Origin: Acinetobacter equi
GTDB taxonomy: Bacteria; Pseudomonadota; Gammaproteobacteria; Pseudomonadales; Moraxellaceae
Direction of reading: 5' to 3'
DNA: 64,000 nt
Assembly: GCF_001307195.1 (NCBI RefSeq)
Contig: NZ_CP012808.1
Span: forward strand, 744,001-808,000
Position numbers and translations under genes: made by a program. The number at the start of each line of letters is the position of its first letter. The first letter of the stretch is position 1. Shown here in pieces: positions 45,715 to 54,927 of the stretch. The notes under the pieces were generated by a model. That model did not search any database, was not told the DNA's origin, and worked only from the letters and a program-made list of their open reading frames with translations.

Positions 45715-46884
45715 TTAAATTTGGTTGATTACCATTGTGATTGCAGCAATCATTTTATCTATACTCATCTTAGATAATGTAGGATGAACTAAAAACATTA
45801 AGCTCGTTTCACCAAGTTGCTGTGCTTGCGTTAAACGCTGCTCAGGTCTCCAAGATGTATCATCAAATGCTTTTTCTAAATAAACTTCAGAACAAGAGCC
45901 ACTAAAACATGGTACACCTAAAGCATTAATTTCAGCCATGATACGGTCGCGAGACCATCCTTCAGGCAATTGATCTTGATTCACCTGAACATAACATTTA
46001 TATGCAGCATGCACATAATCTGATGAAGGTTTTGCAACAATAAAATATGGACTATTCTCAAATACATTCCAAATGCGTGACATATTTTCTATACGTTTTT
46101 CAGTCCATTGTGGCATTTCTTTTAACTGTAAACGTCCAATAACGGCTTGCATTTCCATCATGCGCCAGTTGGTACCAAATGAATCATGTAACCAACGGAA
46201 TCCTGGTGGATGTTGTTTGTTATAAATACTGTCAAAATTTTTGCCATGATCTTTATAAGACCACATTGCTTTCCAAAGATTTTCATCATTGGTCGTAACC
46301 ATTCCACCTTCACCGCCAGTGGTCATGATCTTATCTTGGCAAAATGACCATGCACCAATATGACCGATTGAACCTGCTGGTTGACCTTTATATTGTGCAC
46401 CATGTGCTTGAGCACAATCCTCTATAACAAATAAGCCCTTTTCTTCGGCCAATTGCATGATTGGATCCATATCGCACATCCAACCAGCTAAATGCACACA
46501 AATAATTGCTTTCGTATTTGGCGTTAAAACTGCTTCAATAGTACGACGAGAAATATTTTGTGAATCTAGTTCTACATCGGCAAAGATTGGATTAGCACCC
46601 GCTGTGACAATAGAACTTGCCGAAGCTAAGAATGTACGGGAAGTCACTATCACATCATCTCCAGCACCAATACCTAAAGCTTTGAGTGCTAAATCTAATG
46701 CAACCGTACCATTTGATACCGCAACTGCATATTTCGTCCCTGCAAATTGTGCGAATTCTTTTTCAAATTCACGACATTCTTGACCTGTCCAATAATTCAC
46801 TTTATTGGATAATAGAACTTTTGAAACTGCATCTGCCTCAGCTTGAGTAAAGCTGGGCCACGGTTCAAATGCGGTATTTAACAT
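45715..46884 (-). CDS. pglE: DegT/PglE-like PLP-dependent sugar aminotransferase
   Basis: A 389-residue DegT/DnrJ/EryC1 family enzyme. It shows VALDLALKALGIGAGDDVIV, TFLASASSIV, FVIEDCAQAHGAQY (the PLP-stacking and aspartate region) and SFCQDKIMTTGGEGGMV, where the lysine is the PLP Schiff-base residue. It transfers an amino group to C4 of the keto sugar made by Gdr. Such genes in Acinetobacter K loci that make QuiNAc4NAc derivatives are also given qhb names, and the N-terminal FEPWPSFTQAEADAV supports this subgroup. It is preceded by the PglD-like acetyltransferase 23 bases upstream. Confidence 0.85.
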   Translation of the reverse strand: MLNTAFEPWPSFTQAEADAVSKVLLSNKVNYWTGQECREFEKEFAQFAGTKYAVAVSNGTVALDLALKALGIGAGDDVIVTSRTFLASASSIVTAGANPIFADVELDSQNISRRTIEAVLTPNTKAIICVHLAGWMCDMDPIMQLAEEKGLFVIEDCAQAHGAQYKGQPAGSIGHIGAWSFCQDKIMTTGGEGGMVTTNDENLWKAMWSYKDHGKNFDSIYNKQHPPGFRWLHDSFGTNWRMMEMQAVIGRLQLKEMPQWTEKRIENMSRIWNVFENSPYFIVAKPSSDYVHAAYKCYVQVNQDQLPEGWSRDRIMAEINALGVPCFSGSCSEVYLEKAFDDTSWRPEQRLTQAQQLGETSLMFLVHPTLSKMSIDKMIAAITMVINQI

Positions 46885-46907
46885 CGGACTTTCCTAATTT
46901 AAAAAAA

Positions 46908-47564
46908 TTACTTTTTCTCTAAAATTTTTGCTGGGTTCCCAACAACAGTTACACCTGCTGGAACACTTTTGGTCACGACAGCACCCATACCAACAATAGC
47001 ACCTTTCCCAATGACTAAAGGCTTGTCTGGTGTACCTTGTTTAATGACAGCACCAGTACCAATATAAGCATGGTCTTCAATATGAACATTGCCATTACAT
47101 TTTACACCTGGTGCAAATGTAACAAAATCACCAATCACACAATCATGCTCAACATAACTATACAAATTAGCATGAAAACATTGACCAATTTTAATATTAG
47201 ATGTAATGCTCACAAATGGGCTTAATGCAGCACCTGCACCAATCTCAACATTATCCATCAACATAATGTTATCAGCCTGAATAGACCATAATTCAATCTG
47301 ATCTTGTATTAATTGATGAGCTAATTTTTCTCGAATTTGACTATTAGCAATCGCAATTAATACAAACTTTTTATCTGCCACTTGCTGCTTAAAAGTCATG
47401 TAACTCATTGCACGATGACCATTCACTTCATGAATAATTTCTAGTGAATCATCAATAAATACAATTTCAGATACATCGTTTTGACGTGCTAATTGTTGAC
47501 GAGCAATAGGCATCAAACTCCGTCCACAACCTGAAGCACCATAAACTGCATAAAGCTTAGTCAT
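46908..47564 (-). CDS. pglD: PglD-like sugar N-acetyltransferase
   Basis: A 218-residue protein with an N-terminal Rossmann-like UDP-sugar-binding part (YAVYGASGCGRSLMPIA, IVFIDD) and a left-handed beta helix from about residue 95 (VEIGAGAALSPFVSI, SYVEHDCVIGDFVTFAPG with the general-base histidine, AYIGTGAVIKQG, GMGAVVTKSVPAGVTVVGNPA). This two-part layout is PglD-like. It acetylates the 4-amino group of UDP-QuiNAc4N to give UDP-diacetylbacillosamine, or adds another acyl group. It overlaps the pglC-like gene by eight bases. Confidence 0.85.
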   Translation of the reverse strand: MTKLYAVYGASGCGRSLMPIARQQLARQNDVSEIVFIDDSLEIIHEVNGHRAMSYMTFKQQVADKKFVLIAIANSQIREKLAHQLIQDQIELWSIQADNIMLMDNVEIGAGAALSPFVSITSNIKIGQCFHANLYSYVEHDCVIGDFVTFAPGVKCNGNVHIEDHAYIGTGAVIKQGTPDKPLVIGKGAIVGMGAVVTKSVPAGVTVVGNPAKILEKK

Positions 47565-48165
47565 TTTTTTGTTCCGATGTCCCAGTAAACTTGGTCATTG
47601 TTGCCTCGCCTTCAGCACTAATATCATCTTTCGCGATGACTTTTTTGACCGTTTTTAACATGATCTTAAAATCCAACCATAGCGAGCGATTTTCTACATA
47701 CCAAGTATCAAGTTTAAACTTTTCTTCCCAACTAATTGCATTACGCCCATTTACTTGTGCATAGCCTGTCATTCCTGGGCGAACATCATGTCGTTTCGCT
47801 TGTTCTTTATTATATAAAGGCAAATACTCTGTAAGTAATGGACGTGGTCCAACAATACTCATATCGCCTTTAATCACATTCCATAACTCAGGCATTTCAT
47901 CTAAGCTTGTTGAGCGTAACATTTTTCCAAATGCTGTTAAGCGTTCACTATCAGGTAAAGGATTCCCTTCAGCATCAACTGCATCTTTCATGGTTCTAAA
48001 CTTGATCATCTCAAATGGTTGACCATTTAAACCAGGACGAACTTGACGAAATAAAACAGGAGAACCTAAATTCTTTTTTACTTTATAAGCAACAAAAGCA
48101 TATAAAGGTGATAAAACAACTAAAGCTGTGGAAGCAATAACAATATCTAAAAGACGCTTCATCAT
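47557..48165 (-). CDS. pglC: PglC-like initiating phosphoglycosyl transferase
   Basis: A 202-residue monotopic phosphosugar transferase. It has one N-terminal re-entrant membrane helix (LLDIVIASTALVVLSPLYA), then KFRTMKDA, the catalytic Asp-Glu pair in STSLDEMPELWNV, and MSIVGPRPLL plus RPGMTGYAQVNGRN. The short length without extra membrane segments separates it from WbaP/WcaJ types. It transfers a sugar phosphate, here most likely QuiNAc4NAc-1-P, to undecaprenyl phosphate, starting the repeat unit of the Wzy-dependent capsule. Acinetobacter K-locus nomenclature uses itr (itrB group) for this job. Confidence 0.92.
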   Translation of the reverse strand: MMKRLLDIVIASTALVVLSPLYAFVAYKVKKNLGSPVLFRQVRPGLNGQPFEMIKFRTMKDAVDAEGNPLPDSERLTAFGKMLRSTSLDEMPELWNVIKGDMSIVGPRPLLTEYLPLYNKEQAKRHDVRPGMTGYAQVNGRNAISWEEKFKLDTWYVENRSLWLDFKIMLKTVKKVIAKDDISAEGEATMTKFTGTSEQKND

Positions 48166-49304
48166 GACAACATTCCCATTTCAGACATCATATGTTCATT
48201 TACACGATGTACATCGTATTTATCTAAAGCGATCTCTCTAGAACGTTGTCCCATATATTCAATCAATTGTGAATCTTCAATAAAATAAGACATCGCTTGT
48301 ACTAATTCTTCAACCGATTTCACCGCAACCAAATAACCATTATTACCATTGATTACTGTTTCACGACAGCCGGGAGCATCTGTCGTAATAATGGCACGTC
48401 CCATGGCCATTGCCTCTAAAACTGTACGAGGTGTACCTTCACGATACGACGGCAAAACATAAACTGAGCTTGCAGCAATTGCTGGACGAACATCACTGAG
48501 TTTTCCCCAATAAATTACTGTTTCATCTATAATCCATTGATCTAGCTCTTGCTGTGAAATTGCTGATGGATTTTCATCAATCCATCCCACCAAATGGAAC
48601 TCAACTTCAGGATGCTGATCTTTAATCATTCGTGCAGCTTGAGCATATTCACGGACACCTTTATCTCCCAATAAACGGGCAATCAATAAAAATGAAGCTT
48701 TCACTTGTCCTTGCTCATTAACAGGTAAGTCAATCACATTAAAATCTTGAATATTTACCCCTGAACCATTTACCACCACTGTTGGTTTATGCTGATGAAG
48801 TAAATTCATTTGATGGAACAGTTTTAAATCATCAGGATTTTGAAAGAATACTTTATCTGCATGTTTCAATGCTTGAGCATACAAACCATGTACCAGTTTT
48901 TGGAACATGCTGCGCTGACCACTTTCGACATTTTGAAAGGCGTAGCCTAACCCAGTAATTAAAGCGAAACGATGTGGAACTCGTGCAAGCCATGCCGCTA
49001 AAGTTCCATAAATAACAGGTTTAATGGTATAAGATAAAACATAATCAGGACGAATTTTTCGGATTAAATGAAACATTGCCATTAATGTTTTTAAATCATT
49101 AATTGGATTTGTACCTGTACGTTGCATCGGAATATCATGTATGTAATAGCCCAATTTTTGCAGCTGACAAAGTTCTTCAGGAAACTCTTCTAAAGAAGGT
49201 GCTATCACATGAATTTCAAAACCACGTGCATGAATCGCTTCTAATAACTTTCCACGAAAATTCAAAACAGAAGGTAGATAACTACTAATCATTAAAAATT
49301 TCAT
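48162..49304 (-). CDS. GT4 glycosyltransferase, PglA-like (second sugar)
   Basis: A 380-residue GT-B enzyme beginning FLMISSYLPSVLNFRGKLLEAI. It has ALITGLGYAFQNVES, the LIARLLGDKGVREYAQAA nucleotide-side segment and the EX7E-type GTPRTVLEAMAMGRAIITTD. The LITGLGYAF block is what I recognise in PglA, the enzyme that adds alpha-1,3-GalNAc to undecaprenyl-PP-diacetylbacillosamine in Campylobacter. That would fit its place next to the PglC/PglD/PglE genes. It overlaps the initiating transferase by four bases. The exact sugar is inferred, not shown. Confidence 0.85.
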   Translation of the reverse strand: MKFLMISSYLPSVLNFRGKLLEAIHARGFEIHVIAPSLEEFPEELCQLQKLGYYIHDIPMQRTGTNPINDLKTLMAMFHLIRKIRPDYVLSYTIKPVIYGTLAAWLARVPHRFALITGLGYAFQNVESGQRSMFQKLVHGLYAQALKHADKVFFQNPDDLKLFHQMNLLHQHKPTVVVNGSGVNIQDFNVIDLPVNEQGQVKASFLLIARLLGDKGVREYAQAARMIKDQHPEVEFHLVGWIDENPSAISQQELDQWIIDETVIYWGKLSDVRPAIAASSVYVLPSYREGTPRTVLEAMAMGRAIITTDAPGCRETVINGNNGYLVAVKSVEELVQAMSYFIEDSQLIEYMGQRSREIALDKYDVHRVNEHMMSEMGMLS

Positions 49305-50395
49305 TTATCTACTCTCCACACGTCAATATATTGCTGACTAATATGCTGAATACCAAAATTAAGTTCTACACGTGATCGAGTTGCTTGCTTTAATTGTAAT
49401 TTAGCTGACGGAGATAAATGTACGTAATCTAAAATAGCTTGAGCTAAGGCATTTGCATCACGAGATGGAACAATTGAACCTAAATCTTGAACAATATATC
49501 TAGCATCACCAACATCAGTACTAATACAAGGTAATCCCGAAGCCATTGCTTCAACTAGTACATTTGGAAAGCCTTCAGTAATTGATGTCAGTAAAAAAGC
49601 ATCAACAGATTGATAAAATTTAGGCATATCAGAAACTTGATCAAGTAATTGCACTTGCTTTTCATCAAGTTGATATTGTTCAAAATAGCCTTTAATTTCA
49701 GGAGTTTCTAAATTCGCACCATGACCTGCTATTTTAAAAATAATCGGCTGATCTTTTAAATAATTAATCGTTTCAAATAAATAAGGATAACCTTTTGCAG
49801 TATGATATCGCCCTGCAAAACCAATCACACAAGGTTCATATAAATCAGGATTTATCTGAAATCTTTCAAGTGATACACCATTTGCAATAACACATGAATT
49901 TTCATTTTTTAATCCAAACTTTTCATGTTGCTCTAAAGATGAATGAGCGCAATAAATAATTCCAGTTGGATATTTAGATAAAATCTTACTAAAAACTAAA
50001 CCTAGTTTTGTGCTAATCGACTCTTCTTTAGGAGAAGACAATGAATGATGAATTCCCCAAAATACTTTGGGCTTCTTTTTAATACCAAGCAGGCTTAAAC
50101 TTGTCATCACATTTGCATGATACATCCAACATTGAATAGCAAAAGGTTGATATTGCTTTAATAATTTTTTTAATTTCCCAACAACTGAAAAACTATTTAT
50201 TCCATTCCAATTTAATGCCGTATAAGAAACACATAAATCTAAAGTATCTGCATAAATATCTGAAGTTTTCATTAATGAAATAATCACATGATTATATTCA
50301 TTTTGTGTTTGCTTAATTAAACGAGACAGCATCATTTCTGCCCCACCAACACCTGAAAAATTAGTAATTACATGAACTATTGTTTCTTTTTTCAA
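49301..50395 (-). CDS. GT4-family glycosyltransferase (capsule repeat unit)
   Basis: A 364-residue GT-B enzyme with an N-terminal acceptor-side GVGGAEMMLSRLIK, central VIGFAGRYHTAKGYPYL and IFKIAGHGANLE, and C-terminal SITEGFPNVLVEAMASGLPCISTD (the EX7E motif of GT4). It is cytoplasmic or membrane-associated and adds one sugar to the lipid-linked repeat unit. It overlaps both neighbouring genes by four bases, showing tight coupling. Donor and linkage cannot be read from sequence. Confidence 0.85.
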   Translation of the reverse strand: MKKETIVHVITNFSGVGGAEMMLSRLIKQTQNEYNHVIISLMKTSDIYADTLDLCVSYTALNWNGINSFSVVGKLKKLLKQYQPFAIQCWMYHANVMTSLSLLGIKKKPKVFWGIHHSLSSPKEESISTKLGLVFSKILSKYPTGIIYCAHSSLEQHEKFGLKNENSCVIANGVSLERFQINPDLYEPCVIGFAGRYHTAKGYPYLFETINYLKDQPIIFKIAGHGANLETPEIKGYFEQYQLDEKQVQLLDQVSDMPKFYQSVDAFLLTSITEGFPNVLVEAMASGLPCISTDVGDARYIVQDLGSIVPSRDANALAQAILDYVHLSPSAKLQLKQATRSRVELNFGIQHISQQYIDVWRVDK

Positions 50396-51510
50396 GATGG
50401 ATTCTCCATCATGCTTAAATATTGTTGTAATACATTTTCTTTTTTAAATTGGTGACAATGTTCAGTAAATTCTTCATTTGTATAAGAAACATAATCCTTA
50501 AACAATGCCTGTTCAATTGCTTGGCTCATAGCATTAATATCATTACATTCCACTAATAAACCAAATTTAGAATGTTCTAAAATTTCCATTGGCCCGCTTG
50601 GACAGTTTGTACTTACAACTTTAATTTTTGATGCAAGTGCTTGAATTAAAACACCTGGCAATCCTTCCCAATTTGAACTAAGTACAAATAAATCTGCATA
50701 CTTAAAATAAGCATATGGGTTTGAATCAAAACCAGGTAAATCAATAACTTCAGATAAATTTAAATCTTTAATCAATTTTTCAAGTGATTGACGTAATTCG
50801 CCCTCACCTAAAATAATTAATCGAATAGAAGGATGTAGTATATAAACTTGTGCAAATGAGCGAATTAAAAACTCAAAATTTTTCGCTTCGGTAAGTCGCC
50901 CAACAGCCATGATGACTTGCTGATTATCTTGAAAAAAGTGATGTGTTACAGGTGCTTTTAATTTCTCTAAATAAGCATCATCAATCACTGGATTATAAAT
51001 TGTTCTTAAATTAGCTTTTCTATAATTATAGTATTCACAAAAATCTTCTCGCACACCATGAGAAACACAAACGATTTGATCTGCAGCAGGATATGTTAAA
51101 TTTACCAAAATTTTTAAAATAAAATTAGCTAAACCTTTACTTTTAATATTTTTCGAAGGTGTAGAAACTTCTCTAAAAATTAACTTCGTTTTAACATTTG
51201 CTAATTTTTTGGCAATACCACAAATAATATTTGTATGAGTTTGTGTTGCCACGGCACAATCATAATTTTTTTCTTGAAGTAATTTTTTAAGTGGGAAAAG
51301 TGCATTCACAACTCTGCCACAATTTAAATCAATCAAATGAATTTTTGAATTTATTTCAGGACGTAATTTTCCTTTTTCACCTTGAGTATTACATACAACT
51401 AAATCAATTTTTAAGCCTTGTTCTACAAAGCTATTTGCAAGTTGAATAACTGTACGCTCTGCTCCACCTCCACCGAGAGTAGGTAAAAAGAACATGACTT
51501 TATTTAACAT
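50392..51510 (-). CDS. GT4-family glycosyltransferase (capsule repeat unit)
   Basis: A 372-residue GT-B enzyme resembling PglJ/PglH-type transferases: FFLPTLGGGGAERTVIQLANSF at the N terminus, IMAVGRLTEAKNFEFLIRSF and LIILGEGELRQSLE in the middle, and LSSNWEGLPGVLIQALASKIKVVSTNCPSGP near the C terminus. The last block, with CPSGP, is common in transferases using UDP-GalNAc or UDP-Gal, but I would not assign a donor. With the two other GT4 genes it accounts for three linkages after the first sugar, so a four-sugar repeat is expected, one linkage being between repeats and made by Wzy. Confidence 0.85.
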   Translation of the reverse strand: MLNKVMFFLPTLGGGGAERTVIQLANSFVEQGLKIDLVVCNTQGEKGKLRPEINSKIHLIDLNCGRVVNALFPLKKLLQEKNYDCAVATQTHTNIICGIAKKLANVKTKLIFREVSTPSKNIKSKGLANFILKILVNLTYPAADQIVCVSHGVREDFCEYYNYRKANLRTIYNPVIDDAYLEKLKAPVTHHFFQDNQQVIMAVGRLTEAKNFEFLIRSFAQVYILHPSIRLIILGEGELRQSLEKLIKDLNLSEVIDLPGFDSNPYAYFKYADLFVLSSNWEGLPGVLIQALASKIKVVSTNCPSGPMEILEHSKFGLLVECNDINAMSQAIEQALFKDYVSYTNEEFTEHCHQFKKENVLQQYLSMMENPS

Positions 51511-51534
51511 AAGATGACCTAAAGTTGGGAGAAA

Positions 51535-52074
51535 TTAACGAGATGATTTTTGATGCTGTAATTCAATGGCACGATATACCCGCGCATTATAATCTTGAAT
51601 ACCTTGTAGCTCTGTATCACTCACACATGTTGCTTTAATCTTTTTTTGATAGTCTACGAAACTTGAAACAACTTTCGCAGGTACACCTATTGCAACACTA
51701 TTATCTGGAATATCTTTCGTAACAACTGAACCGGCACCAATCACAACATGTGAACCAATTTTTACACCTGGCATAATAATACTATTCACACCAATGAAAA
51801 CATGAGACCCAACTTCAATTGCAGCAAATCGTTGATAACGCTTACCAACAGTATCCTTAATCAAACAAGTACTACCATCATGAGTAATAAACTTCACTCC
51901 AGAGGTAACGGTCACATGATCTCCAATTGAAATAAGAAATGGTTCAGATCCCCAGCTTTTAATGTAAATACGACAATTTTCACCAATTCTTACTCCTTTT
52001 TTTCGAGCATAATTGACTGAACCATGTAAATAAAATGAATAAATATCAAATATCTTATTAAATAAAATCTTCAT
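51535..52074 (-). CDS. Hexapeptide-repeat O-acetyltransferase
   Basis: A 179-residue LbH acyltransferase of the WbbJ/CatB-related type. Isoleucine-rich hexapeptide turns run through the protein: VRIGENCRIYIKSWG, ISIGDHVTVTSGVKFITHDG (with the catalytic histidine), SHVFIGVNSIIMPGVKIGSHVVIGAGSVVTKDIPDNSVAIGVPAKVV. It probably acetylates a sugar of the capsule repeat, or acts on a nucleotide sugar. It lies between the glycosyltransferases and wzy. No signal peptide. Confidence 0.85.
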   Translation of the reverse strand: MKILFNKIFDIYSFYLHGSVNYARKKGVRIGENCRIYIKSWGSEPFLISIGDHVTVTSGVKFITHDGSTCLIKDTVGKRYQRFAAIEVGSHVFIGVNSIIMPGVKIGSHVVIGAGSVVTKDIPDNSVAIGVPAKVVSSFVDYQKKIKATCVSDTELQGIQDYNARVYRAIELQHQKSSR

Positions 52075-52091
52075 TTTTTTCTCCTAAAGTA

Positions 52092-53141
52092 TCAATTATG
52101 ATTTTTTCTCAATATCTCTATTATAAAAAATAAGACTGGAATATAAATAAAAGGAAGAAGAATCGATGCCTGTCTAAATCCAACACCTACCTCTGTACTA
52201 TAAATAATAATATATAAAAGAGACATCATCACTATAGGTAGTGATGGAGAAATTATAGTAAACTTTTTATATATTAATAAAATCAAGTTAAAGATCATTA
52301 ATACTAAACAAATAATAAATGAAATCTTAAACCATAACCTTAAATATTCAGGCAAATTAATATCAATTGTAAAAGGTAAAGGAGAAAACATAAATGAAAG
52401 TGCTTCTGTCATCACATTTAAAACATTAAAATCATCAACTCTACCTAAACTTTTAGAAACAAAACCAAAAGAAACTAAATCAACACCATACAACAAAACA
52501 CAAGATATTAAAAAATATATGAATAATTTAGATAGCCCATCAATTTTAATTTGATCAACAAAAATATAAAATAATATACACAACATCATATTTATTCTAT
52601 AAAATGATAATAAAATTAAAATTAAAAAAAGACGAAAAAAATTATTTTTCTTATAAAAAAATAACGCCATAGATAATAAACAAAAAATTGAAATATCTCT
52701 CATCAATGAAAAAGAAAGATATAGAAATACTGGATAAACTAAAATTAATAATGCAGTATATTTTACATATTCTATTTTTATAAAATCATACTCTAAGTAC
52801 ATATACCTAGAAAAATAAAAAGCACCTATACAATATATTAATAATTGATAAACCATCCAAAAAAACATTGAATCATTAAAAAAATAACGTATAAATGCCA
52901 AAACAAAGTAGTGTAAAAAATGTACACTTTGTGAATAATTATAATAATTTTCTAAAGTATAAAGAAAACCGTATTGCTTTAAATCTATTAACAATAAATC
53001 TGTTGCATTTAAATACCTTATTTCATCATATGCTGTAACAATATTTTCATAAACTGTACTAGATTCAAAAAATATAAATGACCATGCAACATATAATATA
53101 AACATCAAAAAAATTAAAAACTTATTTTTATCAATATTCAT
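52092..53141 (-). CDS. wzy: Wzy-type capsule repeat-unit polymerase (EpsG-like)
   Basis: I favour the ATG at 53141 (349 residues, MNIDKNKFLIFLMFI); a TTG six codons earlier would overlap the preceding gene. The protein is almost entirely hydrophobic with about ten predicted membrane segments and a periplasmic loop near residues 45-75 (RYLNATDLLLIDLKQYGFLYTL) and another with arginines near 200-260. Wzy proteins have little sequence conservation, so the assignment rests on topology, low complexity in hydrophobics, the locus position between acetyltransferase genes and wzx, and the absence of any other candidate. The EpsG/Wzy group fits best. Confidence 0.8.
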   Translation of the reverse strand: MNIDKNKFLIFLMFILYVAWSFIFFESSTVYENIVTAYDEIRYLNATDLLLIDLKQYGFLYTLENYYNYSQSVHFLHYFVLAFIRYFFNDSMFFWMVYQLLIYCIGAFYFSRYMYLEYDFIKIEYVKYTALLILVYPVFLYLSFSLMRDISIFCLLSMALFFYKKNNFFRLFLILILLSFYRINMMLCILFYIFVDQIKIDGLSKLFIYFLISCVLLYGVDLVSFGFVSKSLGRVDDFNVLNVMTEALSFMFSPLPFTIDINLPEYLRLWFKISFIICLVLMIFNLILLIYKKFTIISPSLPIVMMSLLYIIIYSTEVGVGFRQASILLPFIYIPVLFFIIEILRKNHN

Positions 53142-53152
53142 AAAAAAGTGCT

Positions 53153-53755
53153 CTAACAATTAAATTTATTAATTTTTTTAGCAGGTATTCCAACATAAAC
53201 ACCTTTTTCATTAATATTTTTAGTAATTAAAGATGCTGCACCTAAAATAGTATCATCACAAATTGAAACACCATCTAGAACAGTTACACGAGCCCCAAAC
53301 CAAATATTACTGCCTATTGATATTCCTTTTTTAGTAATTGCATCTTTAATTAAAATACTTGGATCATCAAATTTATGGTTACTTGCTATGATAATTGTCT
53401 GTGTACCAATACGCGTATTATTTCCTATCGTTAATCCACCACAACCATTTAAAAATGATTTAGAATTAATACTAACATCTTTCCCTATCTCAATTTTTCC
53501 ACCATAACACTTGATATAACAATTTTCTCCAATAAAACTATTATCACCTATGAATAATTCAGCGCCATTTTCTACAATTAATGAAACATAATCACCAATA
53601 TAGACATTTTTACCAATATTTACTTTTCCTGAAATTTCTAGTCTAGTGTTCTGACCAAAATATTTAAATCTTGTTTTAAATGCAAAGTTATAAATTAACT
53701 TACGATATGTAGCTGTCACACGATTAATTAATTTAAGTGCGCGGAAAAAAATCAT
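53153..53755 (-). CDS. Hexapeptide-repeat acetyltransferase (second)
   Basis: The ATG at 53755 gives 200 residues and overlaps the wzx stop as ATGA; another in-frame ATG five codons upstream is possible. Repeats such as ISGKVNIGKNVYIGDYVSLIV, FIGDNSFIGENCYIKCYGG and NTRIGTQTIIIASNHKFDD (catalytic His) are followed by ISIGSNIWFGARVTVLDGVSI and a GVPAKK end. It is an LbH acetyltransferase of the WcaF/maltose acetyltransferase group, likely modifying the repeat unit. A basic N-terminal helix may bind the membrane. Confidence 0.85.
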   Translation of the reverse strand: MIFFRALKLINRVTATYRKLIYNFAFKTRFKYFGQNTRLEISGKVNIGKNVYIGDYVSLIVENGAELFIGDNSFIGENCYIKCYGGKIEIGKDVSINSKSFLNGCGGLTIGNNTRIGTQTIIIASNHKFDDPSILIKDAITKKGISIGSNIWFGARVTVLDGVSICDDTILGAASLITKNINEKGVYVGIPAKKINKFNC

Positions 53756-54927
53756 TTTTGACTTCTCCATACCATATATAAGATGGAAAAATTATAGAAA
53801 ATAAGAGAAATAGGGATAGCTAATAACATATAGATTTTATGATCAATATATTGATAAGCTAAAATAAATAATAAAATTTTTACAATAAGTTCTATAATTT
53901 GTAAATTAAATAAAATAGAACTCTTTCGTTTTGCAATTAAAAATGCAGAACTCGGAGGATTACAAAATATTGCCCAGTAACCTAAAGCTAAAATTTTAAA
54001 ATATAATGAAATTCCAATCCATTCTTGTCCAAAAATAAATAAATATAAGGACTCAGGAACAATAAAAAATAAAGCAAAAAATGGTAATGATACCAAACTT
54101 AAAATTACACTACTTTTAAATGCTTCATATGCTGAATCTTGATTTTTAAACTTACGTATAAAAAATTGCCGTATTGTTTGTGACATTAAATTTATAGGTA
54201 CACGTAATGTTCGCTCAACAATTGAATAGAAACCAACAGCTTGATAACCAATAAAATGTGAAACAATATAGTATGGTAAATTATGTGAAAAACTATTTAG
54301 TAGCGCATGTGGTGTATTAGAAAATATAAAATCTTTATAATTTTTAACACCATACCAACTAAACTGATATAAATGTTGTTTTAATATATAAATTAAAAGA
54401 ATAAATATTAAAAATAATGAGCTAATTGAGTAACTTACAACCAAAGTTACACTCATCATTAAAGGCAAAATAAGTTGTATTAAAACAACAACTAAGCTTC
54501 TTAAAATATTTAAACCCGCACAAAAAAATTCAGCTTCATGTGAAAATTTATAATTATATAATCCTTGAATTAAAGTATTAAAAAAAATTCCTGCACAGAT
54601 TGCTAAAACCATTTGAGCATCGAAAAAGAAACTTAAAATGCTAGCAAAAATAATACAAAAAATTAAAGAAAAAACAGAGCTTTCAAACATCAAACCTTTT
54701 TGATGTTTATCGTCTGCAACTAATAATGCTTGATCCAAACGTAAATTTGCAATTGTAGAGAGAACACTCACAACTGCTAAAACAACACCGTATTCACCGA
54801 AATCTTGAACAGAATATAGTCGCGTTAAAAAAGGAAGTGCGATAAATGTAATTATCGCACCAACTAAAAGACTGGAACTAATTAATCCAATCGATTTATA
54901 TTTTTCCGCAAGCTTCCGTATGCTCAT
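53752..54927 (-). CDS. wzx: Wzx-type repeat-unit flippase
   Basis: A 391-residue membrane protein with about 12 predicted membrane segments and the start [46 protein letters not shown], which is the polysaccharide-flippase (MATE-like) pattern of a first helix followed by TRLYSxxDFGxYG. It flips undecaprenyl-linked repeat units to the periplasmic face for Wzy. Its ATG overlaps the gne stop (ATGA). Full length and no frame damage. Confidence 0.92.
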   Translation of the reverse strand: MSIRKLAEKYKSIGLISSSLLVGAIITFIALPFLTRLYSVQDFGEYGVVLAVVSVLSTIANLRLDQALLVADDKHQKGLMFESSVFSLIFCIIFASILSFFFDAQMVLAICAGIFFNTLIQGLYNYKFSHEAEFFCAGLNILRSLVVVLIQLILPLMMSVTLVVSYSISSLFLIFILLIYILKQHLYQFSWYGVKNYKDFIFSNTPHALLNSFSHNLPYYIVSHFIGYQAVGFYSIVERTLRVPINLMSQTIRQFFIRKFKNQDSAYEAFKSSVILSLVSLPFFALFFIVPESLYLFIFGQEWIGISLYFKILALGYWAIFCNPPSSAFLIAKRKSSILFNLQIIELIVKILLFILAYQYIDHKIYMLLAIPISLIFYNFSILYMVWRSQK

